Source: Pampus argenteus (taxonomy: Eukaryota > Chordata > Actinopteri > Scombriformes > Stromateidae). Taken from it: a stretch of DNA of 64,000 bases. The DNA is taken from contig CM072860.1 in assembly GCA_036937835.1 (NCBI GenBank), positions 1,089,001 through 1,153,000 on the forward strand. Direction: 5' to 3'. Every line of letters starts with the position of its first letter. Position 1 is the first letter of the stretch. Shown here piece by piece: positions 11,647-25,145 of the stretch. The notes beneath the pieces are model-generated. The model was not told the DNA's origin. It ran no database searches and saw nothing but the letters and a program-made list of their open reading frames with translations. The position numbers were made by a program, and so were the translations under genes.

Positions 11647-12507
11647 ATGGCAGCAATGCAAACCAGCAGTGGTACAAACAAAAAAGTTCAAATGAAATCT
11701 GGCCAGCGAGAGCAGATGCTGTGCATCACCTTCATGGTGAGGAGACGTCATCATATTTATTCACTGCAGTGGAAGATTTGAATATTTGATGTGATTTTTG
11801 TCAGTTAATGAAGCCAGAAAATTCAAATTTGCATTGTTTCCATTTAGTAAGAGATGTGTAGTTGGCTTTATTTGTTGGACATTCACTTGTTGTTAGATAT
11901 TCTCACTGTATCTTAAGTAACTTTGACTTTGCTTAACTAGTTTAACTAGTTTTCACCCTGTGATCTGTAGGATAACAACCAACACTTACCTGGCTCTTTT
12001 GGGCAACACTTAAGGCCACTGAACACCACTCAACAGTAAGAAAACACTACTCTACACGGGATAAAACAGTTTTGTAATATCTTCTAATTAATTAATTTAC
12101 TTAACACTGTGTTTTCTAGGCAGTGTAACATCCTGCCTGGAAACTATCCAGAAAACTCTGTGTTTGTTCGTGAGGCGCTCAGGATGGACCTCCCTCACCA
12201 CCTGGTCCTCGAGCACGGCCAGCGAAGGGTTCAAACCCACGGCGCAAATTATACTGAATTGAAGGAGCTGGTGGCAGACTTGTTTTCAACAAGCGACGGG
12301 TACAGCTCAACAGAGAACCAGGAGGTTCCCATGGAAACAAACCAGTTGGAGGATGCGCTGATGATGAACACCGAGTTGGTGAAGAAAACTCTGCGGATGG
12401 GTGTGCCTCCTCATCTGATCAAGCCGAAGGTTCGAGCTAAGATCTTAGCTAACGGAGTTGGATACGCTGATGTCAATGAGCTGCTCGCAGATCTGAATGT
12501 AAAGTAG
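11647..12507 (+). CDS. Small protein with two tandem IAP-type UBA domains
   Basis: Three exons (11647-11736, 11971-12035, 12120-12507) give 180 residues. UBA domains bind ubiquitin chains. The first copy (about residues 64-110) has VREALRM...HGANYTELKELVADL, which resembles the UBA of XIAP and the cIAPs as I remember them. The second (about 135-180) has VKKTLRMGVPPHLI...GVGYADVNELLADL. The copies align to each other (LRM, P-HL, G-Y, EL-ADL), so they are an internal duplication. No BIR or RING domain is present. The N-terminal 50 residues are polar and unrecognised. Splice phases agree across all three exons, and an AATAAA follows the stop by 20 bases, so the gene looks intact. It could be a degenerate XIAP/BIRC-like copy or an independent ubiquitin-binding adaptor. 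Confidence 0.75.
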
Positions 12508-12527
12508 AAGAAAACTACAAATGTATC

Positions 12528-12533
12528 AATAAA
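12528..12533 (+). terminator. Polyadenylation signal of the double-UBA gene
   Basis: AATAAA 20 bases after the stop codon, giving a very short 3' UTR. Confidence 0.55.
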
Positions 12534-15500
12534 CTTTTCCTATTCATGCATTGATTTTTCATAATGAACCATCAGTTTTCACCAACAGTTTTCTTCCTGG
12601 AGAAACAATGTGCTAGAATAAGCATGTGATCTGTGGGACAAACCCGTCTTTATTGTCTTTAGTTTAGTCTGGGACGTGTCTTCTTGGGACGTTGGGAATA
12701 AACAGAAACGTAATTTACAAAAATGACTGTTTTATGGTCCAGAAGATCAACAGTGTGGGACAATGGAGCAATGGAACATGGTCGACAGGTGAAACACTGC
12801 TTTTCAGCCATGTGTTAATGGGTATTTGTGCTGTTTTGAGCAATTTACTTAATTCTCAATTTGAAGCCTCCATCTGAAGCCTTGTAAGACGCAATATTTT
12901 TCCATATTAAAACACATGAACATGAGACATGATATGATATTGAAATATGTTTTGTAATATATTTGAAATATGTGAAAATATGTTTTGATTGATTTTATTG
13001 TTTAAAAGCAGTTGATCAGGTAACAATGACAATTTTACAAAACAAACAATAACATTCAGTTACAACATTTTTGACTGTTAATGTTCCACAATGTTTGAAT
13101 TTCAACATGTTACATAATAATAAATGTGAACAAGGTTACATTTTCATTAAGGGCCACTTATGACGACTGTTATGAGACAAGAAATACATTTATCCCCTCT
13201 GATTGGTTACACTGATTCCAAGTTTGTACAGTGAAATTGTTTGTAATAAAGCAACCGATATGGATGAATGCCGAGGTCCACATGCTGTCCGGACATTTTT
13301 ATTTTTAAGTAGCTAAATGTCCAAGATAAGCCTACCACCCTTATACCCAAATGTATGCATATAATGTAATTTACATACGTAGCAAAAGGAGCACTTAGAT
13401 GCTATTTGCTTGGCAGCATTTCACCCTTTGCGGGTGCTTTGTGAAATACTCATTTGTACAGGTTTAGTGAATTTGCTAAAGTCTAGCTGTCCAAATCCGA
13501 ACGTGAATAAAATGAGGTATAAACACCCTCTGTTCAGGTTTACTGGAAATCACACAGCAGTAGAAACAAGACTGTCTTATGTATAATATATATATATATA
13601 TATATATATATTGAGCCATGTAAGAAAGTGGGTGTGCTCTTACCATCAGTAATATTGAGTTTTCTCTTAATACATTTTTATGTATCCACATGTTCAAACT
13701 GACGGCACTAAATGTTTTTCAAGACACTCAGAGCTGCTTTGCACAGCATAAAATGAAAATGTTGTTAAAGAAATGAGGAAATGGATGATCAGAATAGTGA
13801 CTCTTATTTATATATATATATGAACTCTTATTCACATTGAGATAAAAAAAAATTGGTACTCATTAGTTCTCAGTACAAGTACCAGTTCTGTGTACTTCTG
13901 TGTATCATTTTATACTATGTGTTAACAAATTTATTTTGAGCTTTAAGTAAACCTTTAATAATACTTTCAATACTAACATAAACTCAAAGACCAGACTGTT
14001 TACCACATCTGTTCTGTCACATCATTTTCATCATAAAATTCACCCTGTTTCTGCAATCAGGTTCTCTTGGGTCCGTAACATCTGTAACATCTGTAACATC
14101 TGTGACATCTGTTCAAAAATATTGTGCATTTGGTTGGATTCAAGGCTAATTTATTTGTATAATACCTTTCAAATACAGTACAAAGAACAAAGTTCGGTCT
14201 ATAGGGCAAATACACATTTAAAACAATGTAGAGGGAAATAAAATCACAGCATAATAAAATGAAATCAAATACAAATGCACAGATAATGATTTAGAAGAAA
14301 CAAAGATGAACTAATATTTTCTAATTGATGAAGCCAAGTGAAGGTTTTTCCGTAGTTTTCGACTCACAGTGAAGCCAGTTGGAGAGGCTGAAGATGAAGA
14401 TGTAGCAATAACTCTCACAGTGACTGGAGACGATTTGGTAGGAGTTTAATGGGTACTAGAGGAGGCACCACCTCCTCCCAGAACACCACCAGCTCCTCCT
14501 ACATCAACACCTCCTCTCCATTTATTCATATTCTACTTGTAAATTAACTATAACACGTTATGGTTCAAATGTCTAAAAATTATTTGGCTAAATGATGAAA
14601 GTTGTTTTATGCTTTCTTTATTAATCAATAAAATCTAAATTTGGGAGTGATATTACAAAAAAACTAAGGTGTAGCTGCAACGATCAGTCAATGAATTAGT
14701 TGTCAACCATTAAATTAATCACTTAATTAATAATAAAAATGTTCAAATTCTCTTATTACAGCTTCACAAATATGAATATTATCTGGTTTATTTAGTCCCT
14801 AATGAACATAAACTGAATATCTTTGGGTTTGTGGATAAAATAAGACATTTGAAGACATCATCTATGGAAAACAGTTTCACCATTTTCTGATACTTTTTAG
14901 AGCAAACAACTAATCGATTAATCATCAACAGATTAATGGAAAATGAAAACAACAGTTAGTTGCAGCCGTTGTAGCATCAGATCAGCTGCAGCATCCAATC
15001 ACTGCAGATAAAGGGCTGTGTCAGTTTGATAAAGACTCAAGTCCAAGCCTGATCCTCGCTCCTCTGAACAGCAATAAGAATTAAGACGTCCTTCCTCGTT
15101 CCCAGAAAGGAACGAGGAGACATGGAAGAAAGGTAACGAGGAGCACTCGACCCAGTGTGTGCTCACTGTGAGACCTGACGAACAGTCTGAAAATGTTCTT
15201 CTTCATGACCACTAACCAAAAGTTAAATTACAACAAAAGACTTGACTTGGTAAGATTCTTCTAACGTCACCGTGAAGATAATAAAGTTTTGTCAGCTGAC
15301 ACTTGTCCGTTTGTCACTTGTCTGCTTGTCCGGTGTCAGATTTGTGCAGCAAACTGCAAAAGCAGAGACAAAAGTCCCAGATTTCTGATTGGACCTGAGA
15401 CCTGAAGTGACCTGATCCGGATAAACAAATGTAAATTTCAGTTTTAGCACCTTTACACCGAGTTCTCCATGTTGTCGTCCTTTCTATAATTATAAGAACC

Positions 15501-15589
15501 ACAGAAATGACCGAGGAGCAGGAGTTAGGGGCAACATGACACACACCACAGACGGCGCAGATGGTGGAAGCAGCTGATTGGTCCGTTGG
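12534..15589. other. Intergenic region between the double-UBA gene and tec
   Basis: About 3 kb of AT-rich sequence with no convincing exon. It holds a (TA)n run at 13585-13612, a perfect 10-bp stem hairpin at 15093-15118, and a short coding-looking remnant at about 14365-14446. The tec 3' UTR should occupy the right part, but no single polyadenylation site stands out. Confidence 0.5.
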
Positions 15590-18500
15590 TCAGTTTGTAG
15601 GAGGGGTGTCAGCCTCCAGAGTGTCAGAGATCGTCATGCAGAGATAAGAGAAAGACGGACGCTCCTCTGGTCTCTGGAGGGAAAAACACGGGCAAAATGT
15701 GAAAAAATGGCAAAAAAATGTCGATCACTGTTTCCCAAAGTCATCTTGTTTTGTCCACAACTCAAATATATTCAGTTTACTGTCACAGAGAACTAAAGAA
15801 ACCAGAAAATATTCACATTTGAGAAGCTGGAATCAAAGAATTTGGACTCAAAACAATCAATAATTACCAAAATAGTTGGTGAACAAGTGAAATAAAACTG
15901 AATCAGATGATTTCTTACGAACCTCGTGCCAACAGAGCTGCATGATTTTATAGATGGCACTTGTGGCCATTTTGGGCTTGTAGAGGCGGTGACCCTGGGT
16001 TACCAAGGTAACGACCTCATGGTTGTGACTCTGTTCAAATGGCATACGGCCCTCAGTGAAGACTTCCCACATCAATACACCTGGATCCGAAAAATGATAG
16101 ATGTTAAAAGCACTTAGTTCATCGTTAATATGTGTTAAAATGAATAATAAAAGAAGTTATTGGTGAGAAAATGGTGATTTATTGACATTACAACGTTCTC
16201 ACCGTAGGACCAGACGTCAGACTTGCTGCTGTATTTGCAGAAGTTAAAGACTTCAGGCGGTGACCACTTCACAGGGAACTTAGCACCGGATGAACTGGTG
16301 TACTGGTCGTCCAACACGTATCTGCATGAAACACATCCGCATTTAAGGTTGACAGGAAGACGACAGATTAACGTCAAGTGTAAATGTCTAGAAATCAGGT
16401 TATTTTACAGGTCCTCTAATTTCCAGGAAATCTTTGCGGGTATTTAACGGCTACGTTTTAGGATATTTTGCAGAGCGTGTGGTGCGATATGGTACAGAAA
16501 CAACTTAGTTACATCAGTTAAAGATTTATCAAAAGTCTAATTTATTAAGAAATTATGAAAAAGAAAATCTAGATATGATATTGGTACCGAATGTCCTAAG
16601 AAATAACTGCTAAATACCTGCAAAGTACTAATAATTACCAGGGAATTAGCATAAAATTAGGAAATCTGTAAAATAAAGCTTTACTGAGATCAGATTCATA
16701 CCTGGCCATGCCGAAGTCAGACACCTTCACCACCAGAGCATCGTTCACCAGACAGTTCCTGGCAGCCTGCAAAAAAGGGAAGAGACAGATGTAGCAAGAA
16801 ATGAACAGAAAAAATCACAGAACAAGCGAAAATTAAAAAGAATAAGAAGACAGTTTTCAGGAACTGGATTGTTGTAAACTATGGCCAACGAAGCACGAAC
16901 TCGGTTCCTCCTGCAGTTACCAGATCTCTGTGGATGAAGCCGTTGCTCTCCAGGTGCTCCATGCCCTCGCTGACGTCCAGGCAGATACTCAGCAGGGAGC
17001 CCAGGCTGAAGCTGCCCCGCTGCTGCCGGAGGAAGTTCAGCAGGCAGCCGTACTCCATGAACTCTGTGACGATGTAAATGGGCCGCTGCTGGCTGCACAC
17101 ACCATACAGCTGCACCAGTTTAGGATGGGACAGTTTCCTGTAGAAGAAGAAGAACGTTTGTTTTATGGATCTGATGGCAGTATGATGTAATAGTATATAG
17201 TATATATATAGTATACTGCAGTGCAAAGACTAATCTCTGGATATAAACCTCCTTCTCTCCTTTTCTTTTTGATTTCATCTCTTTTTCTTAACAGCATAAA
17301 CTTTGTCTCCCCTCCTTCCTTACATCATGACCTTGGCCTCCTCGATGAAGTCCTCCTCGTACATGGCTCCCTCCCTGATGGCCTTGATGGCGACTTTGTG
17401 CTGAGCCCTCCACTTGCCGAGCCTCACCAGACCGAACTGACCGCTGCCCAGCTCCTTCATGAAGGTCAACTCGCTGGGGTTGATCTCCCACTTCTCTGCA
17501 GGGAGGAAGTAAAGATTGTGAGCTTTGTTCATGGATTGTTTAATGCCAAAAAGACAATCTGTGTAGTGGTGTGTTAGAACGGACCGTAGCTGAAGCCCGC
17601 TGTGGACGGCGCAGACTTGTCCTGTTTTCCTACAGGATACCTCAACCTGGCTACAAGACCTGAAACAGACGGACAGACGGATCAAAAGATGAGACCAAAG
17701 AAAAGAATTTGGAGTCAGGAAGTAAATAAGGCGATTAGATGAATATATTGGCCATCAGTGATTGGCTGGTTGGTTTTTAATCTAACTTTGAAGTTAGCTG
17801 TGATTGTTTGTAATATGTGTCTCTGATCGATATCTGACTAGAGAAAATGTTCGCTAGCCATGATGCTAATTTTCAACTTAAATCAGGCAGCGACAAACCC
17901 ATTTCTGACCCCATTTCTGACCCCATTTTCCCCACCAACTTCTTATTGTACTTGTATTTGATGGCCGGCAAATAAGCCGAATCCAGTCCTCCAGCAAATA
18001 TATATTTGGGCCCCTGATAAAATCTGAAGTTTTGAATTTTATAGATTACATGAAAACCTTTACAGAAAACAAATCACCAATCCATGTAGCATCAGGTGTT
18101 TTGCTATGTGTGTGATGTTTACCTGCTGCGTTGTGTTTGTGGTACTCAATCAGCTCGGGGATGGAGTTGAACAAATGTTTCTCCGCCAGGTAGAACTGTT
18201 TGGGCGAGCCTTGAGACTCCTTGATGTGATAATGTTTTATAGCTGCACCTCCCTCCCTGCAAACATTCAAACATCCACAAAAACACTCATTAATCAGATA
18301 ATTAAAGATTCATTTTGTTTCTACAAGACTGTGTGTGTGTGTGTGTGTGTGTGCTACCTGCAGACACACACATATAGTCTCTTTACCCTGCCACAGACTT
18401 GACGTAAAGAGAGACCGTGTAGGTTCCTGGAGTGCTGGAGTCTCTGACAATGAAGGCTCCTTCTTTGTCCTGCAGGGGGCGACACAGAAACAGACAACAA

Positions 18501-20222
18501 TTCAGGAGCATTTGTTTAGTGTAGTTTTGTAGTGCATTTCCCTCTGTTCACTCTTCAGGAGGAAGATGAAGAGAGAGGAAGGATGTAGGAAGGAGTGGGA
18601 GCGTTATGTCTCTATTCACCTCCTTTCGCAGGAGCTCCTCTGCCTTGTTCCTGTTGACTTGTTTGCTGTACCAGCTGTAACACACAAACAAACACTCATA
18701 TCTTTATAACTCTATATGTTTTTGTTAGATTTTGTTTTTACTTGACATCCAATCAAATGGTTCTAAGAGCTGATTTGATTATTTTCATTTCATATCCAGA
18801 CGGGGGATGTTAGACGGTCAGTCTGACCGCCACCAGCCCACAATGTAATCATGTCACGATGTGTTTTAATACTGACACAAACTCACACAAACTGCACCAG
18901 GTTTCCGGACGTCTTCTCTGTTATATAGTTACTTGGGATGTAGCCCTCCTCACTGTGTAACACACGCACCAAAACACAGAAAAACACACAGAAAATGACC
19001 AATATTGAATATTGGTAATCTCTTATAAGCCTACATCTACACTGATAAAGAGTTCGTCATATGATGGCTAAAAATACTTTCCGTGTGCCGTTTAGTTTAC
19101 AGTAATATTAATCTCATACATACATTATTGTACCTGATTTAATTTCCATCTGCAGGTGGACACTAATACAACTAATGCAATGAATTTAATTATATTTATA
19201 GTTATTGTGATAAATGTGACGTCTCATCGTGAACTCACTTGTATTTGTTGCGTGCTTTGTACCAGTTTGCATCACGTCTCTCCAGGATAACATACTCGTC
19301 ACCTTTGACCAGACTCAGGTCGTGTGGTTCAGTCCCCTCGAAGTCATAAAGCGCCACCACCACGTCCTCCTTGTCTTCATCTTCATCGTCTTCATCTTCG
19401 TCTTTATCATCCTCAGGCTCGGGAGGGAGGGGTGGAGGTGGCCGCCGTGGCTGGACGAGGAGGAGGAAGAATGACGAAATGTTTGTCACTGCGTCTGTGT
19501 GTGTGTGTGTGTGTTTGTGTGTGTATGTGTGTGTGTGTATGTGTGTGTGGTTAACAGTTACCATGATGTCTTCTCCAGGAATAGGAGGTAAAGGTTTTCT
19601 GGAAACTAGAAAAGAGGAATAGAAAGCAGCAAGTGAAGCAGACCTCTCACCACAGTTTTCTTGTAATAATAGTGATCATAGTGATCATAAAGGGAAGATG
19701 AAGCTTTAACTGTCTAAAAATATAAACTTTCTGTGCTACCTGGACCACTAAAATACTGTTAAACATGAATACATACCTGCTTTAATGGCGCAAAAATGTT
19801 ACTTAAATGCACCTAAATTACTCAAAAATACTTTAAAACAAGCATTAAAGGTATTTAAAGTTCTACGGACGCTTGTCTACACAGAAGGAATAGCAGCACA
19901 TGATGCATTCAGGTACAGTTTGGTATGTAGGAAACCAATGTTTTGGCAAAACTGTGGTTACAAATGTAAGATAGTAACAGATAAAGAGCCTTATATAATA
20001 TACATATATATCATTTTGAGATTCATAGGATCATGTTGGTAAATATCAGTAGTATTTTTACAGTGTTTATTGTGGTGTGTTTGAGTGTCTTACTGTCTCC
20101 AAACAGGTTATACTCCTCACAGCCCAACGCTTGTTTTTCCACCTGACGACAGCAGCGCCACGCCCCCTCCTGCCAGAACTGGGGGTGGAACTTCGCCATG
20201 ATCACCTGGTTGTCTTTGATCT

Positions 20223-20260
<38 letters not shown>

Positions 20261-22242
20261 GTGAATGACACGTCATTAAGAGGAAACACAGGCTTCCACT
20301 GAGATATGTGTGAAGCGATGAGGAGATTATAAAGTTCCTCAAATGAATGCATGAAATAAACATCATGTTTTTCACACGGTTTTGCATTGTTTGACCTTTT
20401 ACTGACGCAACGGTTTAATGGACTGGAGAACTAGCGCCACCAACTGTTCATCTCCTAATATTCAACAGTACAGCATCACTTAACTCTCTTTTTTTGTTAA
20501 ACCTGCATTAACTGCAGAAACAAGTAGTGAGCACAACACCGACATATCACCATGTTGGAAGTTGATACGTTGAACTTGTTCGCAAGTTAGAGTTGCGTTT
20601 GTGTCCAGCTGCTGAATCTGAGTCCAATATTCACTCTGTTATCTCTGTTTCTGCTCTCTACCAGCTCCTGAGGGAAACATCTAAATGCTCCGCTATGTTC
20701 ACCAGCTGCTCTACAGTAACTGTGTCTGGTAGCTGTTTGCTGCTGAGCAGGTGCAGCCTAAAGCAACACTGAGAGCTGAGAGTGAACCAGAACAGTAAAG
20801 TTGCAGCTGGATCTATATATCACTTTATTATTAAGTTTAATATTTAAAATTCTGTTGCGACTTGATCTCACCTCTCCTATCTGACCAACATTACACCCCA
20901 AAGCTGACAGCAGCGGAAAAAACAACGTGGGCTGCTGGAAAGTTAACCCAGCTGTACAAACCTGCCTCAGATGTGTGGTTTGAAGTGACAACTTTGTTTA
21001 ACACGTCTGTACATGTCACTTGTTACTGTATTACACTGTTATCAGTTACACTATTCATTACAATACAACTAAATAGAGTAGAGGCTGACCTTCTTTGAGG
21101 CTCTGGACCCAGAGAGTCCTGCTGTCGTGACTTGGAGCGAACACATAGAGAGTGTTGGTATCATACACCACCTGCACACACACACACACACACACACACG
21201 TTCAATCTTTCTTTCTTTTTTATCTTGGTAATCAATTAATTGTCCTTTTTCAATGATTTGATGTTTCCACCTTCTGAAATGTGACCACTGTCTGCTTTTA
21301 CTTGATATATTTCTAAAAGTCAGACAAAACAAAATGTTTCTTGAATATCTTTTCAAACAAAAACAAGTGTCCTATAGACCAAGTGATGAATCAAGAAAAT
21401 AACCTTCTGATCAATAAACAACAAACTTGGGACCCGATACTACTCTTATCTGTGGCTAGCTGTAAAAAGTTATCAGAAAACAGTTTGTTTGTGGATATAT
21501 CTCTGAATTTGCTAATAATATAAAGAAAGGAAATAATATAGGACCCAAGACAGAGCCCTGAGGCACACCAACAGGAGAGCGCAGCAGATTTACACATGTA
21601 ATGAGCCATCTAAGAGAGACAGGAGGCATGAATGTGTGTGTTTGTGTGTGTTGATACCTGGAAGGCATATTTGTTCTGGCAGGGGATGTAGCATTTTCCG
21701 TTTTTGACGATCTCTACACATCTGATGCGGCTCAGCTCGATGGAGCCTCTCCTGAACTTCTTCTGTTGATGGAAACAACATGTGAACAACTCTTTTTCCT
21801 TCTTTTTGCTATTTTTATCACCATGATATCAACTGCAAACTATCACTTTTGTTGTTGTGTTGTCGTGTCATATTTTATTCTGTTCTACAGTTGAGGTAGA
21901 ATTTGTTTGCAGATGATCATTATCATGAACTGCATACATTATTTACTATGATGTGATGTGAATATTATTATTATTATACTTTAACTACATTTGTCTGCTA
22001 ATACTATATTATATTATATATATACTAACAATATAATAATGATAATAAACAGTTCAGTCTTGATCTGAAACATAAATAAACCCAGTACAAGTAATAAAAG
22101 TGACCTCGGCTCTTCCATCATAGTAGGTCAGCCTGTTCTTGGTCAGGACGAACAGTCTCTCCTTGTAGTTCAGCGGCGATGTCCTCTTCTTCTGCTGGGA
22201 ACGTTTGATCAGTGTCTCCTCCAATAGCTGCTCGGCACTCAT
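15590..22242 (-). CDS. tec: Tyrosine-protein kinase Tec
   Basis: Cytoplasmic Tec-family kinase acting below antigen and cytokine receptors, recruited to membrane PIP3. Seventeen coding exons (transcript order): 22105-22242, 21658-21762, 21090-21171, 20094-20222, 19562-19605, 19239-19450, 18893-18952, 18620-18674, 18387-18469, 18123-18256, 17585-17659, 17324-17495, 16921-17137, 16702-16766, 16203-16321, 15923-16080, 15590-15673; 643 residues (human TEC about 631). Order: PH domain (1-115) with LIKRSQQKKRTSPLNYKERL; Btk zinc motif with its His and Cys residues (KFHPQFW...CC...GC); proline-rich RRPPPPLPP; an acidic stretch DDKDEDEDDEDEDKED; SH3 (about 196-251); SH2 (about 258-355, FIVRDS); kinase (about 377-630) with VAIK K410, HRDLAARN D501, DFG D519 and loop DDQYTSS Tyr531. 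The start is the second ATG (MSAEQLLEE); an in-frame ATG at 22257 adds five residues. Confidence 0.95.
20226..20256 (-). repeat. (GT)n directly upstream of a tec acceptor
   Basis: On the sense (minus) strand a (GT)n tract of about 31 bases runs into GCAG at the acceptor of the 129-nt Btk-motif exon. It takes the place of a normal pyrimidine tract. A similar tract at 21175-21199 precedes the 82-nt tec exon. Confidence 0.9.
20647..20729 (+). repeat. Interspersed repeat, copy in tec intron
   Basis: An 83-bp segment beginning TTTCTGCTCTCTACCAGCTC matches 46060-46142 with about six mismatches in the same orientation. The two copies lie in unrelated introns 25 kb apart, so this is a dispersed repeat. 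Confidence 0.8.
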
Positions 22243-23329
22243 CCTGGCCACGCCCACACCCTCTGCCCATTGGTGGATGTTGTCGTCAGAATGTTGCAGG
22301 CTGGAGCTGAGCTGAGTGTGAACATAAACAGTGCTACATTATGGAGGCCCAACAGTGACACACAAGTAAAAAAAGTAAAGGATCATGATTGATTAAAGAT
22401 AAATAAATACATTAAAAATTTGCCCCCAAAACATCATAAATAAATAAATGTGCTAATTCATATTTATTAATTTTCATATTTCTTATTTTTTACAGCGATA
22501 GTAAACACGTCTCCTGATGTAAAGATGTAGCTCCTCATGTCATCCTCCAACTTTCCCTCCATATTTCACTAAACTGCTAATAACAGTCGGTGTGGTTTTA
22601 TTAAACCTAATATCTCCAAATATTTATTTATTGGACTTAAAAGTGTTTTGTTTTTTTATGTGAAGTCAATCCAGCAGAAGAGCTTGTTTATTGTGATTAA
22701 ATAAATTCCTGGAAACCGGTCTCAATTATCAGTGTGGTCACAGACAGGAAGTAAGAGCTTCCTAATAAAAACTACAACAACAAAACTACAACTGAAACTC
22801 TCTGAAACTCTCACCTGTAGTGAAGGAGACATTCAGAAAGGTGTGTTTAGTTTTTGTCTTTTTCTTTGCCTTTCTCCTATTTTCAGTTTCTGGTCTGACT
22901 GTTGATTTGTTTTTATTTATTTATTTATTGTTCTTCTTTAAGGCCTCAGTGTAGAGCTGGAATATTTTCCTGATTAGTAAATATCTAATGAAGGCCAGCG
23001 TTTCCTACACAGGACAGCAGCAGGAAAAGTCTCAGCACACCTGTTCTCAGGTACTTTGCTGTTTCGAGTTGATTATTAACTTTATTAACACTGTTTCCCT
23101 GATTACACGAACACACAGCTTTACCAATACACACTACCAGCCTGTAAAATAGCGCCTTTATTTTGCATCACAGTATAAAACATGTTAGATTCTGATTTCA
23201 ACACTTCTTTATTACAGCTGAACTGCTGGTTGGCGGTTTGTCGACTGCGGACTCTGCGCAACTGCAGTTTGTATTAAAAAAAAAAAGTGCGTCAAATATT
23301 TGAAGTAAATCAGGAGTTTTTTCTCTTAC

Positions 23330-23420
23330 CGCCGCTCTTCATCTCCAGATTTTACTTCATTAGTGTGCGTTTGTCTCCCACGTCCCTGTGTGCCGGAGGA
23401 GCGGGTCCAGGAAATGGAGA
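23330..23420 (-). promoter_or_regulatory. tec: Candidate non-coding first exon of tec
   Basis: GC-richer stretch ending on the minus strand at AGCGGCG|gtaagag, a strong donor with no competing coding frame. It lies about 1.1 kb upstream of the first coding exon. Its 5' end is a guess. Confidence 0.35.
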
Positions 23421-23505
23421 GAGAGAGGATGAGACACACACACACACACACACACACACACTGAGCTCAGTTAAACTTCCTCATACCCTAAACTGCTCAT
23501 TACTG

Positions 23506-23542
<37 letters not shown>

Positions 23543-24636
23543 GGGCAGAGGGAGGTCAGTGGTGGATGACATCATTTGAATAGTCAAATCAGTCAGATAG
23601 CAGAGTGGAAACATATTGAATATCTGCCAGTGAATCACCAATCTGTGTCACATGTTTGTGTTAAACACCTCCAGAAAGGAAGTGACTTTTTACATTTTTA
23701 CGCGTCTTGTTTCTATTTTGGGGTAAATAAGAACTTCCTTTTACAAAGTTCAGACACTGATAGAAAACTGGGAACTCACAGTAAGATCTCAACTAAAAGT
23801 ATCAATACAGCGATGTAAAAATACACGAAAACTCAGGTAAAAGTACATAAACAAGACCATAACTTTAACATAATACACATAATGGTACTTTATTGTGACA
23901 CGTATTGATAGATAATGTGTCATTTGCAACATCAATCACAACAACGTACCAAATATACCAAATAATATGAAACCTTTTTATGTTTTTTGTATCAGTCACA
24001 CACTGCAGCATCAGAGACCCAAACTAAACCAGCCTGTTATTGATCGAGACAGATCCGATCTATAATCGATGTCTTGAAGGTTAGACTTAGGTTCAGGCTC
24101 GGTTAGGCATTTATTTGATAATGAGGCCTTCACAAATATATAAAGACTAACACGTGTTTTCATGTGTGGTTAACCAAACAAACTGAAGTGTTTACTAAGT
24201 TAAAAGTTCCTCAGAGAGTTCGTATGAAACCTCTCAGTGTGATCATAAATCTGACCTGTGATCAGCCTCACATTCAGTCCTAAGGAGAAAAACACCAATC
24301 TGGTTGTTTGAGCTAAAGGTCGAAGGTCGTTTATTACTGATAACTCTTCACATGCCAGACAGACGCTGGTCTCACGAAGACATTAACGTCACCGCTATTA
24401 TCAGCAGTAACAAACATCAGCAGCTACGAGGAAGCACTGAAAGTTAAGACTGAAACAACATGTTTATGTTTGTTTATTGTTTGTCTCAGAAACATCATCA
24501 TCAGAAATTTCATCTTTTAATCTAAAAACTAGCTTTATTAGAAACTTTAATCAACATGGTTTGTTTTCATGTTTGTTTGTTTACAATATTCACTGTCTCG
24601 CTGAGCGTTAGATGAGATGATTGACACTATGACCTT

Positions 24637-24705
24637 TTAGCAGTTAGCTTAGCTTAGCATAAAGACAAACAGCTAGCCAGCATCTCTAAAGCTCATTAAT
24701 TAACA
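24637..24705 (+). repeat. Interspersed GCTAGC-type repeat, forward copy
   Basis: TTAGCTTAGCTTAGCATAAA followed by AAACAGCTAGCC and CAGCATCTCTAAA. The same motifs occur in reverse complement at about 40485-40558, with a short insertion between them. This indicates a dispersed element present in both orientations. Confidence 0.65.
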
Positions 24706-25145
24706 CTTTATCTATTCGTTAAATGCCAGGTTTTCTTCTTCGTGTGACTGTTGAATGTCAGCAACAAAAGACCAAACTGGCAGATTTTTGTTTGTTTGTT
24801 TTTGTTTATTTGCTTTTGTGCATAGAGCCTGTAAAATGTAAAAACGATATTGTGGAGCGTAATCTGGGCTGGTGCATGCTGGGAAGTCAGAGAGCAGATT
24901 AAACTGCAAATGTCCCTCTATATATGTTACAACAAGCGACAGACTTTTTTTACTTCATTTTCTTTGTAGGATATTTTTATTGAGTAAATTTGAATATTGT
25001 CTCATTTGATCATCATTTGACTAAAGCTAAAGTTAGCATACTAGCATGCGTAACTAAGATGGTAAACATGCTAAACATTATACGTGCTAAACATTAGCAC
25101 GTTAGCATTGTTATTGGGAGCTTGGTAGCAGTTAGTTTAAACGTT

